DNA from: Alphaproteobacteria bacterium UBA1218
GTDB lineage: Bacteria > Pseudomonadota > Alphaproteobacteria > Rs-D84
NCBI GenBank assembly: GCA_002309215.1
Contig: DBXG01000023.1
Span: forward strand, 11,948-75,947
DNA: 64,000 nucleotides
Direction of reading: 5' to 3'
The notes below the pieces were generated by a model that was not told the origin of the DNA, did no database searches, and was given only the letters and a program-made list of their open reading frames with translations. Below, one piece after another: positions 35,791 through 44,107 of this stretch. The translations under genes and the position numbers were made by a program. The stretch's first letter is position 1. Every line of letters begins with the position of its first letter.

Positions 35791-36507
35791 ATGTATAGAA
35801 TACCATTTCTTATTGGGCAAATATTATCTTATTTTGTTCCCGGAACCCATGCCAGACGACGGGTTCGCGGTATGGTGAATCGATTTTTCTTCTATATACC
35901 GATTGCATGTTTTACCAAAAAAATATATGGCGTAAAAGCAAAACGAATTCGCTTTGTTCGTCAAATCAACATGAACCGTGCAACCTTTGTTGTAAACAAC
36001 AGATACTATGTAAAAATATTCCGCAACGTGTCTATAAGCAGATTATATGCATATAAATATCTTTTGGATTTTATCAGACCACGTCTTGATATGCATATTC
36101 CAAAAATTTTCATCGCAAAACATATTTCTATGTATGTAGCAGACACCCTGCCCGGCACAATTCTTTGTAATTGCGATAAATCACAAGTCTTAAAACACGA
36201 AAGAAAGATAAAATCCCAGGTTATAAATATGATAAATGCACTGAAAGCAATTCGCCCACAAACAATACTAAATTACGAAATGTTCACTGTTGAGTTGCAA
36301 CCTCAACACATTCAACCAAAAGTAAAAGTAAATAAGAACTCGGTATTGGCCCACAATGATTTGAACGCAAGCAATATACTGCTAGATGATAAATTTAATG
36401 TTATCAGCATTATCGATTGGGATTCTTTGTCTATTGTCCAGAATCCTGATGCAGACATTGAAAGTTTTGAACGATTATGGTCAATCTATAAACAATCAAA
36501 CAAGTAA
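35791..36507 (+). CDS. Aminoglycoside-phosphotransferase/choline-kinase-like protein
   Basis: A 238-residue protein with a kinase-like C-terminal signature: LAHNDLNASNILLDD (H-x-D-x4-N, catalytic loop) and ISIIDWDSLSIV (the metal-binding I-D-W-D). The N-terminal part has a hydrophobic basic stretch and a divergent small lobe. Such kinases near glycosyltransferases may phosphorylate sugars or lipid-core residues, but that is inference. It is followed by a GT8 gene 33 bases downstream, probably in one unit. Confidence 0.7.
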   Translation: MYRIPFLIGQILSYFVPGTHARRRVRGMVNRFFFYIPIACFTKKIYGVKAKRIRFVRQINMNRATFVVNNRYYVKIFRNVSISRLYAYKYLLDFIRPRLDMHIPKIFIAKHISMYVADTLPGTILCNCDKSQVLKHERKIKSQVINMINALKAIRPQTILNYEMFTVELQPQHIQPKVKVNKNSVLAHNDLNASNILLDDKFNVISIIDWDSLSIVQNPDADIESFERLWSIYKQSNK

Positions 36508-36540
36508 ATCATATTTGTGAAATGAACCAAGGATACAAAG

Positions 36541-37455
36541 ATGTATAAGTTTTCTGTTTTACGCCAAGTTTCAGCAACCATAGCAGGCTTATTTGGTACG
36601 ACACGTGAATCACGCAGATTGAAACGCGATAAAATTAAATTCCATGGTCTGATTGAAACGGTTGGTCAAAACAGATTACCACGTGAAAAATATGCAAAAC
36701 GTATCCCGATATCTTTTTGTTTTGATGCGCGCGGTTGTAAGTTAGCAGCGGTATCAATAAAATCTTTGCTGGACGCATCACATGGACGCTGTGATTATGA
36801 TATTTATTGCGTTGTGACTGATGATGTTGATAAGTCATTACAAAACATAATAACAAACATAGTTGATGATTCGGAATCCAAGGTTTATTTCTTGAACGGC
36901 AATAATGATTTTGATAAATCTTATCGTGCAAAATGGCCGATTGCAGTATGGTACAGATTAATGTTGCCAAAATTATTACCGAACATTGACAAGATTATAT
37001 ATGCAGATATTGATATAATATTCTGTAATGATTTGATTGATGTATATGAATTAGACATGGGGACAAATATTGTTGCAGGCGTTCCAACACAAAAAAACGG
37101 ATATATAAACTCTGGCTTTTTGGTTATGGATTTGGCAAAGATTCGCGCAGAAAAAGTTTATGAAAAATGGATAAAAGCTTCCCAATCTGAAAAATACGAA
37201 AACCCAGACCAAGATTGCCTGAACTATACACTTGAAAACCGTAAATTATTTTTACCAGTGAAATATAATTTTCAGGCACGCCTGGGTTCACGAATATTCC
37301 AAATGTATTCTGAAATAGAACTTGATGACTTGAAACATAATTTGGTAGTAATGCACTATTCTAATTATATCAAACCATGGAGCAATATCAGCGCACGCCC
37401 AATATATTCAGAAATATGGTGGAATACCGCCCATAAAACAGGTCTGTTTGAATAA
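36541..37455 (+). CDS. Glycosyltransferase family 8
   Basis: A 304-residue GT8 enzyme. IPISFCFDARGCKLAAVSIKSLL is the nucleotide-sugar-binding start, IIYADIDIIFCNDLIDVYE carries the DxD, GYINSGFLVMDLAKIR is typical of the family, and VVMHYSNYIKPW is the C-terminal HxxGxxKPW-like motif. GT8 enzymes of bacteria commonly add galactose or glucose to lipopolysaccharide core. AAGGA precedes the ATG. Confidence 0.9.
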   Translation: MYKFSVLRQVSATIAGLFGTTRESRRLKRDKIKFHGLIETVGQNRLPREKYAKRIPISFCFDARGCKLAAVSIKSLLDASHGRCDYDIYCVVTDDVDKSLQNIITNIVDDSESKVYFLNGNNDFDKSYRAKWPIAVWYRLMLPKLLPNIDKIIYADIDIIFCNDLIDVYELDMGTNIVAGVPTQKNGYINSGFLVMDLAKIRAEKVYEKWIKASQSEKYENPDQDCLNYTLENRKLFLPVKYNFQARLGSRIFQMYSEIELDDLKHNLVVMHYSNYIKPWSNISARPIYSEIWWNTAHKTGLFE

Positions 37456-37545
37456 TCATTATTCCAAAACATCATCCAAACAATGCTCTCTTGCCAAGAG
37501 TGGTATAAGTTCCCCGCCCAAAGTCAAGTTCTCCCTGTATGATGG

Positions 37546-37717
37546 GAACTTGCTCTCGAACTAGACTGATACTAGTTCCCCACCCGTGGCGGGGTGGATT
37601 GTGACGCAGTCACAAGACGGGGCGGGTATTCCGGTGTGTTCGTAATGCCGAACGTCTGGAACAGAAATTATTTGCCCCCTCCCCGCCATTCTGGCCCTCC
37701 CCTCCGTTGGAGGGGAA
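37546..37717. repeat. Dispersed GC-rich repeat R1 (solo copy)
   Basis: It begins with the 19-mer GAACTTGCTCTCGAACTAG (37546-37564), whose end forms GAACTAG/CTAGTTC around 7 bases. A 133-base block (37585-37717) aligns without gaps to 40492-40624, about 115 of 133 identical by hand count. It holds a perfect hairpin TTGTGAC-GCA-GTCACAA. No credible gene lies between 37456 and 37847. Confidence 0.75.
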
Positions 37718-37789
37718 TTAAAATCGATCAATAATAAAAAATCTGCACATAGCAAAGAAAGACTTTTTAACATTTTGCAAAATAATATT

Positions 37790-37817
37790 TTGTTTGTGTG
37801 CCTTTTTATGATATAAT
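37790..37817 (+). promoter_or_regulatory. Promoter of the exported protein pair
   Basis: TTGTTT (37790-37795), a 16-base spacer and TATAAT (37812-37817). A TAGGAG ribosome site precedes the ATG at 37848. Confidence 0.6.
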
Positions 37818-37847
37818 ATCAATAAACTTAAATGTAGGAGTCCACAA

Positions 37848-38213
37848 ATGAAAGCACAATTTTTGATTATTTTCGGCGTATTCTTTGGCTTTGTATCGAT
37901 TGCAAATGCTGCGCTGGTTGTAAAAAACGATACCATGGCCAAAAATGAAGCATACGAAGAATTGACCCTGGAAGATGCGCGTACAATCCAAACATTGGAA
38001 AACGATATTCGTATCTTGGATTCAGAAATTAAAAAGTGTGAAAAATCAAAGAAAGGTTGGATTGCTGGCACAGTAATTGGTAGTGCTGGCGTTGCTGCAA
38101 CTGGTATCGCTGCGATTGTTCAAGGTGTTCAAATCAGCAAAGCAAAAGACCAAAAGAAAGCGCTTGAAAAAGAAACAAAAGAATTGAAAGCAAAAAACGA
38201 AAAAAATAAATAA
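37848..38213 (+). CDS. Small exported coiled-coil protein with Gly/Ala-rich membrane segment
   Basis: A 121-residue protein with a signal peptide (MKAQFLIIFGVFFGFVSIANA), a first helix (LTLEDARTIQTLENDIRILDSEIKKCEK), a glycine/alanine-rich hydrophobic stretch (GWIAGTVIGSAGVAATGIAAIV) and a charged Lys/Glu coiled coil to the end. The same order appears at the N-terminus of the 664-residue protein just downstream, so the two are likely paralogous partners. No family is recognised; an envelope location is inferred. Confidence 0.7.
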   Translation: MKAQFLIIFGVFFGFVSIANAALVVKNDTMAKNEAYEELTLEDARTIQTLENDIRILDSEIKKCEKSKKGWIAGTVIGSAGVAATGIAAIVQGVQISKAKDQKKALEKETKELKAKNEKNK

Positions 38214-38239
38214 AGTTTGATTAACCATAGGTTCTTTTT

Positions 38240-40234
38240 ATGAAAAAAGCATTTATATCCAGTTTGATAATGTCATTTACGTGTATCGCATGTTATGCCC
38301 AGCATCCACGTATTACGCAATTAATTGCTGAAAAGCAGGCCAAGATGGAAAAATTGGAAAAGTGCCAGGGAACAACCAAAAGTCTGAAGATTGCTGGTAT
38401 ATCAACATTGGGTATAACTGCTGTTGGTGTTGGCGCCAATATTGCAGAGGCTGTAGTTCTAAATAACGCCAAGGAAGATGTTGCCAAGGCAAAAAAAGCA
38501 CGCGATGACGAACAAAAGAAGAAAAATGAACGTGAAGCCGCAGAAAAGAAAAGACAAGAAGAAGAAAGACAAAGATTGGAAGAAGAAAGAAAAAGACAAG
38601 AATGCGACAGTAGAAACGCTGTGTATGTCAATGGTGTTTGCGGTGGATGTAAAGACGGTTATATCGCAGATACAAGTGGTAATTGTGTAGAAAAACCGAA
38701 ACCAGATGAACAACAAGGCGATGGCGATAAGCAGGAGGATAAAAAATCTGGCGAAAACGAAAATGTCAAACCAAGTGCACCTAAAAAAGTTCCGGCCCAG
38801 GAAAGTGTTATAGATGTTGATTTTGATCAAATTGTAAAGTATTCACAATTGAAAACAGGAATCACAAATAAAATCAAGACCGATTATGAATGCGAAGGTA
38901 ATACAGACCCAGAATGGGTATTTGGGTTTACTTGGAAAACAACGTGTGGTGGCAAAACATACAATATCGCATTCCGTGGCGTAGATTGTGAAATCCAAGG
39001 CAGAGAATTCCAAGATGGCAAATGTATAGAAAACGCAGATTTACCGAAAAACGAATGTGAACAGTATGGTACAATGCAAGGTAACATTTGTGTCTGGGCA
39101 GAAACCGTAGAAATTGGAGATGAAGACATCAAAAGACATATTTTCGATACATTGAAAAATGATTATGGTTTTACAAACGTATCTGAGCAATCTAAATCTG
39201 AAACGGCATACATATTTAGCGCAAAAACACCAGAAAAAAATGTTCTTTTAACACTTCAGTTCAATGTAAAGTGTCAAAATGAAAAACAAAAAGTAGATAC
39301 AAATAGCAATAATTGTGTTGATGCAGATAAAGTGACTGCGAAACCGGCAGATAGTAAGCCAAAGGCAGTTGCAGGTGATTTTGTTGAAACACTTTGCAAA
39401 AATAATGGAGGAACATTCAATGATAAAAGCCTTGTATGTACTAATCTAAAGGTTAACACATTGGCAAAATATAACGAAATAGTAAATCAGCTGAAAAACA
39501 ACAATTTTAGATGCATAGAAGACAAAATGACTTCTTGTAATGATGGTAAACACGTGGTGGACATTGAACGTGATGGTGAAACAATGTTTGGGTATATTTG
39601 TAGAGAAAGCGGTTGGCACTATGATGCTGGTCGTAAAACCTGTTATGTTGGTGGTAGTGTAAATACTCCTGCAAAACCAACGACTGCAAAAGATTGGCTT
39701 GCACAAAAAGCAAAAGCAGAATTTGATGGCAGAGGTTGTTCTTCAGAAAAATTTGAAGTTACTGATACATATACTGCGATTAAATGTAATAATGGATTTT
39801 CGCTTGCTTATTCATACAAAAACTTAACCTGTGGAGAGAACGAAGTCTTGAGGGGCTTGAGAGAGGAGGCGCAGTGTGTAGAATGCGCAGATGACGAATG
39901 GGTTAAAGATGGCGAGTGTAAACCAGTAAGATGTAAAGATTATGTGTATACAGTCGTAAAGAATCATGATTGCTATTGGAAGGCTGGCAGGTTCACCATC
40001 ACTGATTTGGAAGACGGAAGAGTTAAAGATAAAAGTGAGGCACGAGACTGGATAAACAAATGGTTTACCAAAGCTCTTAATCAGCGGAGCGCCATGGCAA
40101 CTGAGTTTAACTGTAAGGTTACTGAAGCAAATTATGTTATTGGTAAAGATGTTGTTGAATGTAGCCTTGGTAATACAACATTTGAATTTAAGATTCAGAA
40201 CATAAGTGGTGCAAGTGTCGGTGATAAACTCTGA
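38240..40234 (+). CDS. Large exported Cys-rich repeat protein
   Basis: A 664-residue protein. A signal peptide (MKKAFISSLIMSFTCIACYA) leads into a helix, a Gly/Ala hydrophobic stretch (IAGISTLGITAVGVGANIA) and a long KKRQEEERQRLEEERKR-type coiled coil (about 80-125). Then comes an EGF-like Cys patch (NGVCGGCKDGYIADTSGNC), an acidic linker, and about five related units of 70-100 residues, each a helix with ..Y.C.. followed by strands with paired Cys. About 33 Cys in total. It may be a disulfide-rich surface protein. Not recognised as a known family. Ends in a strong terminator. Confidence 0.7.
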   Translation: MKKAFISSLIMSFTCIACYAQHPRITQLIAEKQAKMEKLEKCQGTTKSLKIAGISTLGITAVGVGANIAEAVVLNNAKEDVAKAKKARDDEQKKKNEREAAEKKRQEEERQRLEEERKRQECDSRNAVYVNGVCGGCKDGYIADTSGNCVEKPKPDEQQGDGDKQEDKKSGENENVKPSAPKKVPAQESVIDVDFDQIVKYSQLKTGITNKIKTDYECEGNTDPEWVFGFTWKTTCGGKTYNIAFRGVDCEIQGREFQDGKCIENADLPKNECEQYGTMQGNICVWAETVEIGDEDIKRHIFDTLKNDYGFTNVSEQSKSETAYIFSAKTPEKNVLLTLQFNVKCQNEKQKVDTNSNNCVDADKVTAKPADSKPKAVAGDFVETLCKNNGGTFNDKSLVCTNLKVNTLAKYNEIVNQLKNNNFRCIEDKMTSCNDGKHVVDIERDGETMFGYICRESGWHYDAGRKTCYVGGSVNTPAKPTTAKDWLAQKAKAEFDGRGCSSEKFEVTDTYTAIKCNNGFSLAYSYKNLTCGENEVLRGLREEAQCVECADDEWVKDGECKPVRCKDYVYTVVKNHDCYWKAGRFTITDLEDGRVKDKSEARDWINKWFTKALNQRSAMATEFNCKVTEANYVIGKDVVECSLGNTTFEFKIQNISGASVGDKL

Positions 40235-40257
40235 TTCAATATTTACAAAGTTCTAAC

Positions 40258-40284
40258 AAATCCCCGTTGTACGGGGATTTTTTT
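40258..40284 (+). terminator. Terminator after the Cys-rich protein gene
   Basis: The stem AAATCCCCGT/ACGGGGATTT has a TGT loop, and its 3' arm runs into seven consecutive T. Confidence 0.9.
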
Positions 40285-40301
40285 CAATTCCCACCTGATA
40301 C

Positions 40302-40450
40302 TGGTTCGCTCGACATTACGTGTCTATGCGTATACCGTAACGACTACGAGTAAGTGAAAACGAACAAGGCGAAGTTTGAATATTAAGGAGTGCCACGCAG
40401 GGCGAAGCCCGAGTGATTTCGCTACACTTCGTTTGCAAAATCTACTTGTA
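40302..40450. repeat. Degenerate copy of the GC-rich palindromic repeat
   Basis: GGTTCGCTCGACAT...CTATGCGTATACCGTAACGA parallels 63840-63882 (GGATTCGCTCGGCAT...CTACGCGTCAACCGTAACGA). CAAAATCTACTTGT is shared with 63904-63917. No gene is supported here. Confidence 0.5.
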
Positions 40451-40491
40451 TTCCCCACCCGAAGTCTCGACGTAGCGATAGCGAAGACGGA

Positions 40492-40624
40492 CGTGGCGGG
40501 GTGGATTGTGACGCAGTCACAAGACGGGGCGGGTATTCTGGTGTGTGCGTAATAACGAATGTCTGGAACAATAACAATTTGAACCCTCCCCGTCCTGCGG
40601 GCCCTCCCCTCCAATGGAGGTGAA
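40492..40624. repeat. Dispersed GC-rich repeat R2
   Basis: An ungapped match to the 133-base block of R1 at 37585-37717. The first 40 bases are identical, including the TTGTGAC-GCA-GTCACAA hairpin. A copy of the 19-mer follows at 40622-40640. Confidence 0.75.
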
Positions 40625-40649
40625 CTTGCTCTCAAACTAGACTGATACT

Positions 40650-40697
40650 AGTTCCCCGCCTGGGGCGGGGGGGACCGCTTGCGGTGGGGAGGGTTGT
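40650..40697 (+). repeat. Left inverted repeat of the DUF559 unit
   Basis: AGTTCCCCGCCTGGGGCGGG ... GGGGAGGGTTGT. It is the near reverse complement of 41095-41141. Confidence 0.75.
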
Positions 40698-40707
40698 GTT
40701 TTTAATA

Positions 40708-40736
40708 TTGAACAAAACATATTTTCAACATAAAAT
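40708..40736 (+). promoter_or_regulatory. Promoter of the DUF559 gene, apparently leaderless
   Basis: TTGAAC (40708-40713), a 17-base spacer and TAAAAT (40731-40736). The ATG at 40744 is 7 bases further on, and no ribosome site is seen. The promoter lies inside the inverted repeats, so it travels with the gene. Confidence 0.65.
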
Positions 40737-40743
40737 TAAAATT

Positions 40744-41091
40744 ATGTACGGTTATAATAAACAACTTAAAGGTTTAGCACGTGCCAATCGTAATGCTGGC
40801 AATTTAGCCGAAGTATTACTTTGGCATGAATTACAACGTTGTAAACTTGGGGTCAGGTTCACTCGACAGAAACCTATTGGAAATTATATTGCTGATTTTT
40901 ATTGTCGTGAAAAGAAATTGGTTATCGAAATAGACGGTTGGTCACATGACAATAAATACGAATATGATAAAACACGCGATGAATATATGAAATCTTTGGG
41001 GATACATGTATTAAGAATATCAGACAAAGATACAAGAAAAGATATGGCAAATGTCTTGATATGGATAAAGCATAACATAGACACAATATAA
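40744..41091 (+). CDS. DUF559 (Vsr/PD-(D/E)XK-like) endonuclease domain protein
   Basis: A 115-residue protein of DUF559 type: AGNLAEVLLWHELQRCKLG, FTRQKPIGNYIADFYCREKKLVIEIDGWSH with the Asp and E-x-D acidic residues of a PD-(D/E)XK-like nuclease, and SLGIHVLRISDKD near the end. Related to Vsr nicking endonucleases by fold. Its biological role is not established. It sits between inverted repeats of about 47 bases with its own promoter, as expected for a mobile or repeat-associated unit. The frame extends upstream to 40684, but that part is repeat. Confidence 0.88.
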   Translation: MYGYNKQLKGLARANRNAGNLAEVLLWHELQRCKLGVRFTRQKPIGNYIADFYCREKKLVIEIDGWSHDNKYEYDKTRDEYMKSLGIHVLRISDKDTRKDMANVLIWIKHNIDTI

Positions 41092-41094
41092 AAT

Positions 41095-41141
41095 ACAACC
41101 CTCCCCGTCGCTTCGCGCCACCCCGCCTCAGGCGGGGAACT
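41095..41141 (-). repeat. Right inverted repeat of the DUF559 unit
   Basis: ACAACCCTCCCCG ... CCTCAGGCGGGGAACT. It mirrors 40650-40697. It runs into a further copy of the 19-mer (GAACTTACTCTCGAACTAG, 41137-41155). Confidence 0.75.
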
Positions 41142-41170
41142 TACTCTCGAACTAGGTTGAGATAAATATT

Positions 41171-41413
41171 CTATTTCATTGGTGGAAAGCAATTATCCGA
41201 ATCGTTTGGGCAACAAACCATCCAACCACCGCCTGCATCAGTATAAACCTCCCCTTCGCAACAGCCATGTTTATCGGGTTTATTACCACTGGGGCATGTC
41301 ACAAAGAAACTGTGCCAATTCGCAACAAAAAAATGTGTGCTGTATCCAAATGCCCAACCAACCAACACTGCAATAACGATGAACAGCCATGTATTATCTT
41401 TCGTCTTTTTCAT
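41171..41413 (-). CDS. Small membrane-anchored Cys-rich protein
   Basis: An 80-residue protein: one membrane segment (WLFIVIAVLVGWAFGY) and a periplasmic-looking tail with five Cys (TCPSG, GCCEG, VCCPNDSDNC; six counting the last). Not recognised. It is the last gene of the minus-strand envelope operon that begins at 45801, ten bases after its neighbour. Confidence 0.6.
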   Translation of the reverse strand: MKKTKDNTWLFIVIAVLVGWAFGYSTHFFVANWHSFFVTCPSGNKPDKHGCCEGEVYTDAGGGWMVCCPNDSDNCFPPMK

Positions 41414-41422
41414 TATACCCCC

Positions 41423-42097
41423 CTATTCTTCTATGATTTTTTCCAATTGAATTATAAAATCAATAGCTGGATTGGTCAATTTCTTTGCTTTTTCCAACAT
41501 TCTGGCTGCTTCATTTTGCATTTGCAGACGTTTATATGTTTCAACCATTTCTGTTGCTTCGCGCCTGTCATCCAATCTATCTTGATTCAAAGCACGTGCA
41601 ACTTCCAAATCTTTTCGTGCCAATTCTTTGTACGCATCAGTATTTGCTTTGCAACCCCTGTCTGCTAAATTAGCATAAATCTTTGCACGATTTATGTAAT
41701 CTTGGGCATCGTTTGATACGTCAAAATTCATATTACCCAATCTTTGCAACCATATTGCCTCAATCCTTTCACATGGAATATCTTGTGGCTTCATATTATT
41801 ATGCTGTGGTATAAATTTTTTTGGTTGCCCAGGTTTTATACGCTTGAAATTTCTGTTATTACAATTTTCAGAAAATATTTCATTTAATTGTCTTAACAAG
41901 TCTGGATTATTATTTTCTGCCGCATTGATAATTTGATTTGATATTTGCTGACATTGTGCCATGGACATAGTTGAATTATTTACGCGTGATGTTCCATTTA
42001 TAATAAAACCTATGCCGATACCAAATATCAAAATGCAAATCATACCGATTATGCCGTATATTTTGTATTTCAACACACTAGTATTTTGCTTTTTCAT
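41423..42097 (-). CDS. Membrane-anchored helical protein of unknown function
   Basis: A 224-residue protein with one N-terminal membrane segment (IYGIIGMICILIFGIGIGFII) and a long helical, charged periplasmic region. The part after residue 110 has tetratricopeptide-like helix pairs (YINRAKIYANLADRGCKANTDAYKELARKDLEVARAL, in part). A few Cys may pair. No family is assigned. It follows lolD and may be an accessory of the envelope operon. Confidence 0.6.
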   Translation of the reverse strand: MKKQNTSVLKYKIYGIIGMICILIFGIGIGFIINGTSRVNNSTMSMAQCQQISNQIINAAENNNPDLLRQLNEIFSENCNNRNFKRIKPGQPKKFIPQHNNMKPQDIPCERIEAIWLQRLGNMNFDVSNDAQDYINRAKIYANLADRGCKANTDAYKELARKDLEVARALNQDRLDDRREATEMVETYKRLQMQNEAARMLEKAKKLTNPAIDFIIQLEKIIEE

Positions 42098-42121
42098 TTT
42101 TCTCTCCTTTGTTTACTATTT

Positions 42122-42832
42122 TTATTTAACAATTCCATCTTTGATTGTGATAATTCTGTCTGCGCGTTTAGCCAGATTCATATCATGCGTCACAAACAAC
42201 AAAGACATATTATTCTTGCGAACCAAATCCAGTAATAAATCAAATACAGAAACCGCATTTTCAGGATCCAAACTACCCGTAGGCTCGTCTGCCAATAATA
42301 TTTCAGGGTTATTCGCCAAAGCGCGCGCTAATGCAGTTCTTTGCTGTTCGCCACCAGACATTTCACCTGGAAAATGACATGCACGATGCGAAACGTTTGC
42401 AGCCCGTAATAACTTCATAGCCCTGGCACATGCAACATCTGAATTCACCCCGTCCGCCAACATTGGCAATTCGACATTTTCAAGCGCTGTGAAATCAGAT
42501 AATAAATTATGTTTTTGATACACAAAACCTATTTTTTTGCGACGCAACATAGTACGTGTTTCATCATTCATTTTATCAATAGGCAGACCGTTTATAAAAA
42601 TATCCCCAGATGTTGGTTTGTCCAGCAAACCTATACATTGTAATAATGTAGATTTTCCAGAACCACTTTGCCCAACCAAAGCCACAATTTCACCACGATA
42701 CAAATCAAAACTGCCACCACGCAATATCTTTAACGGCTGACCACCTTCGACAAAAGTCTTTTTAATATCACGAACGGATAACACAGCATCTTTCTTTGAT
42801 ATTTTTGATAAAGAATTCAATATACTCGCCAT
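42122..42832 (-). CDS. lolD: Lipoprotein-releasing ABC transporter ATPase LolD
   Basis: A 236-residue ABC ATPase: Walker A GQSGSGKST, Q-loop VYQKHNLLSDFTALENVELP, signature SGGEQQRTALARALANNPE, Walker B ILLADEPTGSLD and the switch VTHDMNLAKRAD. The sequence and its position beside a LolC/E permease support LolD, which powers transfer of outer-membrane lipoproteins to LolA. It follows the permease by 9 bases. Confidence 0.93.
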   Translation of the reverse strand: MASILNSLSKISKKDAVLSVRDIKKTFVEGGQPLKILRGGSFDLYRGEIVALVGQSGSGKSTLLQCIGLLDKPTSGDIFINGLPIDKMNDETRTMLRRKKIGFVYQKHNLLSDFTALENVELPMLADGVNSDVACARAMKLLRAANVSHRACHFPGEMSGGEQQRTALARALANNPEILLADEPTGSLDPENAVSVFDLLLDLVRKNNMSLLFVTHDMNLAKRADRIITIKDGIVK

Positions 42833-42841
42833 TTATTTTCC

Positions 42842-44098
42842 TTATTCATTTCGTAATGTTTCAACTGGATCTGTGTTTGCCGCCTTCCAAGCCGGATATA
42901 ACGTAGCCAAGAAAGACAAAGCAATCGCAATAACCGCAATACTGATAACTGTTGATGGCACCAATTTAGATGGTAATTCAGATAATGAATACAATTCAGC
43001 AGGAAACAAATCACGTCCAGTCAAGAACTGGAAAAAATGGCGAATTTGTTCAATGTACACCGCCATAATAACACCCAGAACCGTCCCAAGAATCGCACCA
43101 ATCAAACCAATGCTGGTTCCAGATAAAATAAATATTTTCATCATAGATTTACGTGACACACCAAATGTTCGCAACACTGCAATATCCTTGTTTTTATCCT
43201 TGACCAACATCACCAACGAAGAAATGATATTAAATGCAGCAACAATAACTATTAATAACAAAATCAAAAACATAACACTGGTTTCAACCTGCAAAGCCCC
43301 AACAAAACCACGATTCAAATCACGCCAATCACGAACAATGAAACCATCTGGCAATAAAGCTTTTAACGCATCAACAACAACCCCACTTTGTTCTGCATCA
43401 GTCAAAAACAAATCTATATGCGTCACACTGTTTTCTATGTTCAAATATTTTTGCGCAGTTTCAAGTGGCATAAATATATACCCTGAATCATATTCATGCA
43501 TTCCAACAAAGAAAGACGACACAACAGGATACGCCATGATACGTGGCATAGTCCCAAACGGCGTAGCAGTCCCCGCCCCCGCAGAAATCAAAGACACTTT
43601 ATCATCTTTGCTGACACGCAAATTACGCGACAAAACAGAACCTATGACTAATTCACCATCTTTGACCTTGTCCAAACTTTTACCATAAATCCGCGTTCCT
43701 GTTGCGGTTTTTGCAATTAAATCAGGCATACGAATACCACGAATCATTGCACCAGAATTATTCCCCTTGGCCGAAGCCATTATTTGACCTTCTGCAATTG
43801 GGACAATCGATGTTGTATATTTAGATACGACTGTATTTTGACGCATCTTGTCCATCAAGAAATCATAATCAGAAATCGTTCCTGCCTGATGATATACAAC
43901 AACATGTCCGTTCATACCGATAATTCTGGACAACAAAGTTTCATGAAAACCACCCATCACAGACATCACAACTATCAAAGTTGCGACACCCAGCATTATA
44001 CCAATCAAAGACACCCAAGAAACCACAGAACCAAATCCACGTTTCTTGGCTGCCATATATCTGAAAGCAATCTTTTTTTCCAATTTAGAAAACAACAT
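42842..44098 (-). CDS. lolC: Lipoprotein-releasing system permease LolC/LolE
   Basis: A 418-residue permease with four membrane segments: one near residues 25-48 (the SLIGIMLGVATLIVVMSVMGGFHETL region) and three in the C-terminal third (VMFLILLLIVIVAAFNIISSLVMLVKDK, in part; LSGTSIGLIGAILGTVLG; TVISIAVIAIALSFLATLYPAWKA). A large periplasmic domain lies between. Alphaproteobacteria commonly have one LolC/E-type protein forming a homodimer with LolD. It sits directly upstream of lolD. Confidence 0.93.
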   Translation of the reverse strand: MLFSKLEKKIAFRYMAAKKRGFGSVVSWVSLIGIMLGVATLIVVMSVMGGFHETLLSRIIGMNGHVVVYHQAGTISDYDFLMDKMRQNTVVSKYTTSIVPIAEGQIMASAKGNNSGAMIRGIRMPDLIAKTATGTRIYGKSLDKVKDGELVIGSVLSRNLRVSKDDKVSLISAGAGTATPFGTMPRIMAYPVVSSFFVGMHEYDSGYIFMPLETAQKYLNIENSVTHIDLFLTDAEQSGVVVDALKALLPDGFIVRDWRDLNRGFVGALQVETSVMFLILLLIVIVAAFNIISSLVMLVKDKNKDIAVLRTFGVSRKSMMKIFILSGTSIGLIGAILGTVLGVIMAVYIEQIRHFFQFLTGRDLFPAELYSLSELPSKLVPSTVISIAVIAIALSFLATLYPAWKAANTDPVETLRNE

Positions 44099-44107
44099 TT
44101 TTTATCC

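Noticed and set aside
37561..37773. A 70-codon minus-strand frame through the R1 repeat
   Set aside because: It is a translation of the dispersed repeat; the related frame at 40324-40635 has a similar stretch for the same reason. No ribosome site or family.
40324..40635. A 103-codon minus-strand frame through R2
   Set aside because: It lies entirely in repeat sequence and mirrors the R1 frame.
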